DNA of 64,000 nt. Origin: Juglans regia (taxonomy: Eukaryota; Streptophyta; Magnoliopsida; Fagales; Juglandaceae). The stretch is from NCBI RefSeq assembly GCF_001411555.2, contig NC_049909.1, forward strand, positions 496,001-560,000. Direction: 5' to 3'. Positions 26,006-35,330 of this stretch are shown piece by piece (position 1 is the stretch's first letter; each line of letters begins with the position of its first letter). A program made the translations under genes and the position numbers. The notes under the pieces are model-generated. The model did no database searches and was not told where the DNA came from. It was given only the letters and a program-made list of their open reading frames with translations.

Positions 26006-26018
26006 TGGTATCAAAGCA
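26006..26018 (+). other. Primer-binding site for initiator Met-tRNA
   Basis: Reads tggtatcaaagca, one base off the usual site; five bases after the LTR end. Confirms rightward orientation. Confidence 0.85.
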
Positions 26019-26129
26019 ATTACATCTCTAGGTAAACCCACATGTCCTTAGGAATTTTATGCAAAAATGTAGGTTTGAATCTTAGTTTTGCATAGGCTTG
26101 AATCTTGCAGTTGGAGCTCGGTCTAATAC

Positions 26130-26635
26130 TCATACATCTCAGGAGCTGGAAGATTAATGACGGACGACACGTGAAAGGCGAGAAAGGAATGCTGAAGGCT
26201 TTGGTGCCCGCAGGAAGCAAGATCCCCTGTTGGATGGCGAACATGCTTTGGCTGATGTGATTCGCCAAATGATGGAAACAATGAAGCAACAACTGGAGAT
26301 TATCCTTAGGCAAAATCAATAGGAGCAACAGTGCCAAGTAGAAAGCAAGAAAGAACTGAGATAAAGGGCTACGCATATGAGAAGTTCTTAATATACATAT
26401 ATCTCAAATTCCTGGGAATTGAAGGACCCATGAAGGCCAACAAGTGGTTATTAAATCTCGATAGGACCTTCGAGATCAGCGATTGCACTGAGAAGCAAAA
26501 GGTGCAGTACGCTGGGTATCTGTTACAAGCAGAAGCTAGTATCTGGTGGGTATCTCATTTAAAATACTCATGGAGTAATTATTCTGGTTGTTCACTATTC
26601 CTGACAAAACTGCTAGCAAAATCATTCTGATTGTT
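26130..26635 (+). pseudogene. gag: Gypsy gag fragment
   Basis: The first part (ADVIRQMMETMKQQLEI, about 26235-26290) fits the N-terminal gag coiled region. After a frame change, 26400-26545 encodes FLGIEGPMKANKWLLNLDR and EKQKVQYAGYLLQAEASIWW, the canonical chromovirus capsid core ending in the A..WW motif. It is open only for 99 codons (26331-26630), then stops abruptly at LTR-type sequence at about 26640. So most of gag and all of pol are gone. Confidence 0.8.
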
Positions 26636-26639
26636 AGAG

Positions 26640-27398
26640 TTTCATGTTTCATTTCAGGTTTAGTACATGTTCAGTTTCACGTTTAGTTTCAGTTTAGTTC
26701 ATGTTCAGTTTAAGTCATGTTAGGTCACATTTAGTTTCAAGTTCATGTTAGTTCAGCTCATTTCATGTCAGTTCAAGTCATGTTAGTACATGTCATGCTA
26801 TTTTTCAAGTCACGTCAAGTTAGTCATGTTCACGCTTTGCATTTATGCTTTTACTGTCATGCATGCATCTTGATACTATAGGTTTAAGTTATTTGTTAAC
26901 TTACTAAGATTTGTAATCAAATCTCACTTGGTAGTCCCAACTACCATTCCCTCTGGAATGGTTGATCATGTGCCAGGATCAGGAGACGTGGTAAAAGATC
27001 AACTAGAGGCGGTCGACAAGATAGTGACGGCATAACGAGGAGCGAGTTGCACGAGCTACTCAATGGATTAGCCTAGAAGTTACCCTAGTTTGTGCATACA
27101 TTTAGGGAGCTCTGTCTCCTGTACTCTTATGGTCACATATCTTTTGGACTTATGTTGTAACTTGAAAACCTATTTTCTTCATTTTATGAAATATGTTTTA
27201 CGTTTGGGATATATCGTATCTAGTACATAGTATTGCTAAGAGAAAAAAAAAATATCCACTACGAATATTGTATATTGCTAGATACATGCTAAGTGCATTG
27301 CATCTTTATTTGTCATGAACAAGGGTAGGTAACCTTGTGTTGCATGTCCCAACACTTCATAGTCTATCTGGTCCCAAGCGAAGTCTCGGGGCATCACA
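26640..27398 (+). mobile_element. Truncated 3' LTR (different subfamily)
   Basis: Plus-oriented terminal part of an LTR of the type at 17333 and 31102, beginning in the ttcagtttcatgttcagtt repeat and ending ctcggggcatcaca at 27398. No primer site follows, so it is a 3' or solo LTR piece. It differs clearly from the 23280-26000 LTR, so the two are not a simple LTR pair. Confidence 0.7.
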
Positions 27399-28164
27399 AT
27401 TAATGTGTTAGAGATATTTTTCTGGATTAGATATTGATTTGCTACTATTTTGATTCAAAGCTTAGATAATATACTGCAAAAGTCAGGTAAGAGGTGCTCC
27501 TATGCTAGATTTTGCCTAAAATTAACTAAGGTTGATTTTCTAAAAACTTCCATATTTTGTTTAGAAAAAACCTCAATTATTTTCTGCACTAGTCTCCATA
27601 TCTGAATTTTGAAATATAAAATTTGATCACTACTGGTTTCGACATGAGCAATTTTTGTTCACTATATCTCTACGGTATAAAAGGTGAATATGAATCTTGA
27701 GATAATCTTTCTTTGATTATATGATATTATCTGTTTAGTATACTATTATGTTACTGCTTTACATCTAAAAAAGCAAGGCATAAGATTCTATTATTGCACT
27801 ATACCACTGCCATTTTTAAGAATTGTCTATTTCTACATTTTGTATGTGGATCATGTTTACACACTAGTATAAGTTTGCTAATTATAAAATCTGTGGACTC
27901 ACCCGTTAATCTACCATTTGTTTAGATTCTTGATGTTTGTGTCAGTTTGAATAGATGATACTTAACATGATTATAAGAGAAAAGTGAGGTAAGTGCTAGG
28001 TGGCATGAGTGGATTAGTATGAGTTAAGAGAAATTTTTCCAGTGTTTAGTTTATTTTGTTTGGAAGAACTTTTGAGACATTTGGTTTTCGAGGATTATAA
28101 TATCTAGATTTTATATTTTGTGGATTTCAAGTTAAAAGGTTCAAACTCGAGTACAGGGCGTGAC
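27399..28164 (+). mobile_element. Another gypsy LTR (plus orientation)
   Basis: Ends gtacagggcgtgaca at 28164, followed after two bases by a degenerate initiator-Met primer site. The left border is not clear; I take it as the end of the preceding LTR. No coding region. Confidence 0.5.
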
Positions 28165-28166
28165 AG

Positions 28167-28450
28167 TTGTTATCAAAGTTAGGTTGTTTTAGATTCTCTA
28201 GACTTTAATATATAGTTGCTCAAATCTAAGGTGTTAGATTTTGCAAACTTTAAAGAATGATTTTTATGAAATATGAGGTTTTCGATCATGCAAACATTAA
28301 TATGTGAGCGTGACCAAATATGAGGTTATAGATTTTGTAGACTTTAGGAAATGATTATTATCAAATTTAAGGTTGTAGACTCTGCAAATTTAGGAAATGA
28401 TTTTTGTCAAATCTAACATAGATTTAGCAAATTATTGGAAATGATGCAGT
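28167..28450 (+). repeat. Degenerate primer site at the head of a 43-47 bp tandem array
   Basis: The primer-like ttgttatcaaagttagg (28167-28183) is followed by units starting at 28192, 28237, 28284, 28331, 28378 and 28421 with gattttgcaaacttta-type cores. Each unit's end again looks like tatcaaatttaaggttg, so the primer site itself appears to be the first copy of the repeat. Confidence 0.75.
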
Positions 28451-29033
28451 TGTTTGAATAGATTGTTGGATGTCGTCAAGCTATGTGAAGTGTAGGATTG
28501 GGTATATTCAAGTTGGCTTCGGTTATTATTTTGGTGGATTTTAGTCATCATTCAAATTGATTTTGCTAACCAATAGTTTAAATGCTGGTTTGAATTGAGG
28601 TGATGAGCTTTTAAGTCTATGTTGTCTATATGAAATTTATCGGTGCATTTATTTATTTAATTGGATGGTTTTAGGCCTTTAGAGTTCAATGCTTATTTTA
28701 GATGGGATGTGGGACTTTTGATTTGACAAGAACATCTTGAATGAAGTTTGGGTTTGAGGATACCATCGCCATAAAGCTGATCATTAGTATATATGTAGGC
28801 ATGTGGAGAAGTTGAGGAAACAATTTGAAGTTTCTTCGTTGTGAATCCTTCAATTATTGATACCTTTGGGATTCACTCTAATTGATATCAGCTTAAATCT
28901 TTCCAACTATTAAGATCTCCTTATGCTCATACTTGTTACATTCATCGGAAAAGATGCTTCCATGAATTCTTTGTAATATGGTCCATATGGTATGACTTAG
29001 CTTATTGTTAATTCCTTTAAAAAGTTTCTAAGT
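28451..29033. other. Gene-free stretch
   Basis: No recognisable gene, domain or repeat on either strand. Probably decayed interior of the preceding element. Confidence 0.4.
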
Positions 29034-29295
29034 GGTCGAGCATCTCTCTCGCCTTTCTCCAATTAGTAAGGTTACGCGATCGAGCATCACTCCTGCCACA
29101 CCTTCTACTCAAGAACTGAGCAGTTGAGCATATCTCCTGCCTTTCTCCAATCGGTAAGGTTACGCGGTCAAGCATCACTCCCGCCACACCTATTTGCCAA
29201 GGATACACGGTCGAGCATCTCTCTCGTTACGCCCATCGCCAAGAGTTACGCGGTCGAGGGCATCTCTCGTTACACTCATATCCGAGTGTTCCACT
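29034..29295. repeat. GC-rich tandem array, six units of 43-44 bp
   Basis: Units begin ggtcgagcatc (variants) at 29034, 29078, 29122, 29166, 29209 and 29252. Alternate units are more alike (units 1 and 3 share gcctttctccaat; units 2 and 4 share cactcc.gccacacc), pointing to an 88-bp higher-order unit. Base composition is much richer in G+C than its surroundings, with several CG sites in each unit. Open frames across it are by-products of the repeat. Confidence 0.9.
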
Positions 29296-30159
29296 CGCTA
29301 CAACCGCCGCCAGCGGGTTGCCTTCGGGAACAAGCCTCCAAACTTTAAAACCTCCTCGCGCGGGTCTCCTTCGAGAACTAGTCGACGGGCTCAGCAACTG
29401 CCTAAGATGGATCTAGGGGATCGACAGACACCCTGACCACTTAAGCGTGGGTTACTACAAACAAATTCTTACATCCACATCAAAACAGAAAAACACCAAC
29501 AAAAAATACAACATGGGGCAAAATCCATTGAGGCCACCAAAAACCCAAAAACGATCACTGAGCAAAGAAATATACGCACTCTACTAACAATAAACATTCA
29601 CATACAATCACTTCGCAAATGTTCTTACAAACTTCACAATGGCCCATCCTCGATGGCCCTTACTACAAAGTTTATAAATTCTTCTTGAGGACCACTCATG
29701 GAGATCTCCATTACATAACAGTGAAAAACTACAAACCAACTACCAGAATTTCTTTTTCTACAGGTTACCTTCACCATGGTTGACTTGAAGATTCTCAAGG
29801 CCTTCTTGATAAACAAGTTAACCTTAAGAATCAAGGACATCTGTTAGGGACAAAATTGACTAGGTTAAACCCTTTGGAAACCTATCACCAAGGAAAGAGA
29901 TAAAGCCAAGAGGTAAGGCAGGAAAGAGATTAGGCAAAGAAGTTGGCTCAGATTCCTAAAAGGAAAAGATATCACAAGGCAAGTTGGACTCTACCACTCT
30001 AAGGAAATAACCTTTATATAAGGATTAAGCTCTCTCACAAATCTGACGGACTCTGGACAGGTTGGCTCTCCAGGCACTCTTCACCAATTCTCTAAAGGGA
30101 ATCGCTTCAGACTAAATTCTCTCCCGACCAAGTAGATGAGGCGTTCGGTGACAATGGTC
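29296..30159. other. Gene-free stretch with an LTR-like promoter
   Basis: GC-rich to 29440, then A-rich. A TATA-like sequence (tatataag, 30015-30022) with ctctctcacaaatctgac after it suggests an LTR core. An open minus-strand frame (29840-29634, 68 codons) has no domain I know. No primer site is seen. Confidence 0.3.
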
Positions 30160-31101
30160 ATCTCTTTTTGGTGAAGAATAGTGTTAGGGAGTCCTTTACC
30201 CCCACGATGACATGCTTGTGGTAACCATGCTCGTCGCCAACTTCACAACTCAAAGGATTCTAATCGATAATGGCAGCTCTTTAGACATCCTCTTTTAGAA
30301 CGCTTTCACAAATATGGGAATCGATCCCAACCGCCTATGCCCTGCACCCATAGAAAGGGATCTTTGGGGATGTTGTCTAACTAGTGGGAACCATTACTCT
30401 GTCGATCTTAGCCGACAAGGCCCCTAACATTGCCGCAACAATGGACGACTTCGTGGTGATGAAAGCCTTTTCATCTTACAATGCCATATTGAGTTGCCCA
30501 ACCCTAAACAAGGTAACGTCAACTTACCACCTGAAGATGAAATTCCCCATGGTGATCGGCGTAGGAGAGGTCCACGATGAGCAAGTGCTGGGGATGTTGT
30601 CTAACTAGTGGGAACCATTACTCTATCGATCTTAGCCGATAAGGCCCTTAACATTGCCGCAACAATGGATGACTTCAGGGTGATGAAAGCCTCTTCTTCT
30701 TACAATGTCATATCGAGGCAACCAACCCTAAACATTCTGAAGGCGGTAACGTCAACTTACCACCTGAAGATGAAATTCCCCATGGTGATCGGCGTAGGAG
30801 AGGTTTACAATAAGCAAGTGCTAGTGCAAGAGTGCAATGTGAACTAAAGACCGAAGGGGGAGATGCTAGAATAATTGAAAGGCAGACCTATGGAGCAGAC
30901 CCACCACCGCCTCCAGACATTGTCAGCAAAAAAGAAGTCAGAGATGAGCAAACCGTTCAATAGGGGGAGCCGAATGAGCCATTGGAGCAAGTCGCCCTGG
31001 ATCCTAACTGCCCTGGGAAAATTGTAAGGCTTGGGACCAGGATGGAACCAAAGATAAGGCAATCAATGAAGCAACTTCTGTCTGAGCACCAGGATGTATT
31101 C
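30160..31101 (+). pseudogene. pol: Tat/Retand-like gypsy protease and start of RT
   Basis: The protease reads [15 protein letters not shown] and then [14 protein letters not shown], with the active-site triplet D-N-G at 30266-30274, followed by a stop. The second half of protease (YNAILS.PTLN, TSTYHLKMKFPMVIGVGEV) is present twice because of a tandem duplication. The frame then reaches the RT-preceding segment MEPKIRQSMKQLLSEHQDVF at about 31040-31099 and is cut by the solo LTR at 31102. It continues at 35336 with AWSHEDMSGID. Gag is missing upstream. Confidence 0.85.
30366..30822 (+). repeat. Tandem duplication of about 224 bp within protease
   Basis: Copy 1 at 30366-30589 and copy 2 at 30590-30822 both start ggggatgttgtctaactagt. 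Copy 2 contains twelve bases (Ile-Leu-Lys-Ala codons) absent from copy 1. Scattered substitutions separate them, so the duplication is old. Each copy stays open for 74-79 codons. Confidence 0.95.
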
Positions 31102-34100
31102 TGTAACCCCCCTAGATTTCCACTGGGGAATAGACAAACATCCAAAGCGTTGGGACATGCAACATAAGGTTACCTGCCATATTCATGACAATTAAAGATG
31201 CAATGCACCTAGCATGAAGCATGCATCTAGCAATATACAATATTCGCAGCAAATAATTTTTTTCTTGAGCAATACTATAAACCAAACTAAAGATATCCCA
31301 ATTACTTAAAATATAATCCATATATATTGAAATGCTAAACATCCATAATTACAGCACGAGTCCAAAATGTCTGTAATCATAAGAGTATTGGATACCGAGC
31401 ACCTTAAGTACAAGCAAGAACTAAAGCAACCACTAGGCTTATCCATTCTATAGCTCACACAACTCAGTCAAGGATGTCATAATACTAATGATAAATTGGA
31501 GCATTGAGGCTATGAGCTCCGTGTCGTGCCATTACTATCTAATCGACCGTCTCTAGTCGGCCAACCTCTAGTGTGCCTTCTGATCCTAACACATGGTCTT
31601 CCATTCCGAAGGGAATTATAGTTGGGACTACTGTGGTGAGACTTGATTACAAATCTCAGCAAGTTAACAGATAACTTAACATTCAAGTCAAAGATACATG
31701 CATGGTAGTAAAAGCATAAATCCATACATGATCATAAATAAGCTTGATGTGACTTGACATTTAACATGGCATGAACTGACATGACTTGAACTTAAGCATA
31801 CACTGAACTGAAACTAAACTTAACATGACATGACATGAGCTTGAACATGAACTGACTTGGACATAAACTCAAACATGAACATGAACATAAACTAAGCTTG
31901 AACTGAAACTGAATATGAACTTAATGTGAATTGAAATATGAACTGAACGTAAACTTGAAACATGAACTGAACGTGAACTTAAAACATGACTGAACATGAA
32001 CTTGTAACATAACTGAATGCATGAACTTAAAACATGAACTGAACGTGAGATGAATTCTGACAATAAAAATGATTTTGCCAGTCGTTTCGTTAGGAATAGT
32101 GAACAATCAGAATGATTCTGCTCAACATATTCCGTCAGAGATACTCAAACAATCAGAATGATTATGCTAGGAGTACCTAGTAATACTTTGACAATCAGAA
32201 TGATTACGCCAGAAGCATTTGAGTAGAGGTATTCTAACAATCAAAATGATTAGACCGGAGGTATTATAAATGGAAATGCTCAGATAATCATAGTAATTGC
32301 ATTAGGAGTGTCCCATGCATGACTAAATGAGAAAATACTATTTTAGAGACATACTTTATACTCGAGAAATGATGTGATATGAAATGAAATGACAGATGGC
32401 ATGACATACGTAATGTGACAATATACGTGAGACGCATAACTTGACGTAACTTGAAATAGATGAACAATATGTAACATGGCATAACATGTAACATATAACA
32501 TTACGCGACATGACATAACATTTAATAGACAACATTACGTGACATGGCCTAACATGTAATAGATAGGATTACTTGACATGTCATAACATATAACAGATAA
32601 CTATTTTGTGACAAAATATACTATGTGTAACAAATGAATATTTCTTGATAGAATATAATGTGTAACAGAGAAACGTGTAGTGGCATGGCATGGCATATAT
32701 GATAACATAATTACATAACCAATAGTTCTCTTACCAACACACATATACAGTAATCTGACAGTAAGTTCGAAGCTACCTTACAGTGGTCGTTGCGTTTTAG
32801 AAGGCAAAGCATGAAACATGGGAAACTGTAAGTAGGAGTTCTAAATTTACATTTCTCATGTAAATTTAGTCCTAAACTCAAATATCAACTTAGAAAAACA
32901 ATCACAACTATGAAAAACACCATAAGGCCTAAACTTCCAAAGGCCATATTTCTTGATTTTGTTGCAATTTCATCCAACTCCAAAACTCATGATCAAATTG
33001 AAATATTGCAACAAAGATACTCATATACTAAGTTTAAAAACATGCTTAAAACATCCAAAAAAATCCACTTCTTATAAACACAAAAAATTTTAAGCAAAAG
33101 ATCCAAACTTTTAACCAAAACACAAACCCTTGAATCTCAAGCTTTTGACCTTTTTCAAAGCATCTCCAAGAACTCCCAAAAATTCAAAACTTTATTCTAA
33201 CATATTCATAACACATTCCTAAGAACTGACATGTTTTTAATCAACAAATAAAATTAACCCAAAAATCACAAAACCTCATTTGAAGTACTCGGCTCCAACA
33301 CTTAGTCAAAAACAGAATTTTTTCTAACTTTGCTTTGATCAAACACTTGATCCGAGGCATACCATTATGAGATCTTCAAACCAAAACATCATATGGTTTT
33401 AAAATGTATCCTAAATTAGATCCAAACATTAAACTTAAAACCACATGGCTGAAAATAAACCAAAACATGGATCTAGCCGAAAAGATCAAACTTTTGAGCT
33501 AACCAAGTATTCTCTTGCATAAAAATCATATCTTCACAAATCAACATCTAAAATCTTCAACCCAACATCCTAACATGTATATCCAAGGCTTATAATTATC
33601 AAATAAAATGTCAAAGTCATTGGAGTAAGATTAAACCACAAAATATCCAAACTTTCTTAAAACAAAAACTTGTTTTCTCATTCTAGTTTCTAAGTTTCTA
33701 GATAGACAAAATATTTCATCAAACGCTTTAATCATGCAACAAACCTCCAAAAAACATTCATATAAAACTTTTGACAACACTCCATAAAACATTCAGACCA
33801 AGATTTTTCCATTAGCTTGGTCAAAAACTCTAAAATACAACACACTATTTAGATATTGCCCAAATTGACCTTTCTATGGTTAAAATAATTTTTGACTAAT
33901 CAAACGACCGTGCAATCAAATAAAAAAGATACCCACAGAAACTAGACTCAAAGACTAATACCTATCATGAGGAATTTTAGAGAGATAATACATAGAAGGG
34001 TTTCAAAAAGGGCACGAAAAAAGGCTCATAAAACTATCTAAGAGAGCTTCTAAGTGTTCTCTCCAAGAACGGAAATGAAAATGGGTGAAATGATGACTTG

Positions 34101-35330
34101 TGCGCCTAATACATTTCTGAAAGTGAAGTATGGGCTTAACTGACACCTTGATGGGTGGTGATTAGGTCACAAAATGTGCAAACAGTAAGTAGTTTTCAGC
34201 CAAGGAAACTTCCAAAAGAAGGGTGGTGGTGAGGTGGCATTTGGCCTTCACATCATGCACAACTTTGGGGCTGTCATGGACAATGGATATTCAGCCTTGA
34301 GTGGTTGGAAATTTCCTCAAGAAGCTTTTCCAAGGTGGCCGAAATTCGTGGGCCTAATGGGCCTTAAACAAGTGGGCTTCATTTTGGGGTTTAAAGTGGG
34401 TTGGGTTAGGGTTTGAGATGTTATCAAGATCAAATCTGATTTTTCTTGACCCAATCAAATTTCCAAGGTTTAAAGGGTTGGATAATGATTTCATAATATG
34501 AATTTGAGGAATTAATAGATTGTGGAAATGTTTTAATCAAGTGATTAAACACAATACTAGAAGTCAGGTCAATAATGTTTGGAGGCAAACTATAGGGTTT
34601 GGGGAAACTATTTAGGATTTCAGTTTCAACCAAGTTTTTAGGGTTTCAATTAGATTCTAATTATTTAGGGTTTCAATAGGGTTGAAACCTTCTTTGGCTT
34701 GGCACAATTTGGCTGGTTGGATGAATAGTATTTTGCTTAGGTGGCATGATCTCACACCTTGATTTGTTTCACATTTCCATCTCATAGTTCATCTTGGTGC
34801 CAAGTGTCCAATATTATTCACCAAGTATGACTAAGGTCTTGTCATGTGTCCAAATAAAACTTCTCTAACCTAATTTGGACATTTCACATTGTGATTTTAA
34901 AAACATTTCACTTGGTGCTACTATTGAGATTACTATTCACTCCGAGAAAAGTGAAAATAAACTTTACATTGTAAAATCCTAAACATACACACTAACCTAA
35001 TTGTGCAATTCGTTTATTGAAATCCAACCTCGAAGTGCCTTGAAATAAATAAAATACGTTTTTGAACAAGCATTTCATCCGAAAACTATTCAAAAACTAA
35101 TAATGAGATTATTACACCATAAAAGCCTAAATATTCAAACAAAACAAATGATGCAGATTATATCTCATTTTGACATTTCTAATTATCTCAAATAACTAAA
35201 ATTACACATTTGGCCCTATAGTGAATGACAACACTAACTACGCTGACATTCCAAAAATATGCAATTGGTTGATTCATAAAAAGTTAAGGAGTTTTCACGA
35301 GGTTCCTAAAGTCTATAGCGGGTTGTTACA
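31102..35330 (-). mobile_element. 4,229-bp solo LTR inserted in the Tat RT gene
   Basis: Ends are TGTAAC and GTTACA (plus strand), a perfect six-base inverted repeat with TG...CA borders. The flanks are TATTC (31097-31101) and TGTTC (35331-35335), a five-base duplication with one change. Removing it rejoins the RT reading HQDVF/AWS in frame, a strong proof of insertion. The body shares the landmarks of 17333-21948 in the same order. No coding interior, so LTR-LTR recombination has removed it. Confidence 0.9.
32062..32298. repeat. Six palindromic units, 42-47 bp apart
   Basis: Cores aatcagaatgatt (variants) at 32062, 32105, 32151, 32193, 32239 and 32286; AATCA and TGATT pair as a five-base stem. 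The array occupies the position in this LTR where 17333-21948 has its own, unrelated palindromic array. Confidence 0.85.

Noticed and set aside
29034..29295. Possible CRISPR array
   Set aside because: Units are contiguous and degenerate with no unique spacers, and the DNA is plant nuclear.
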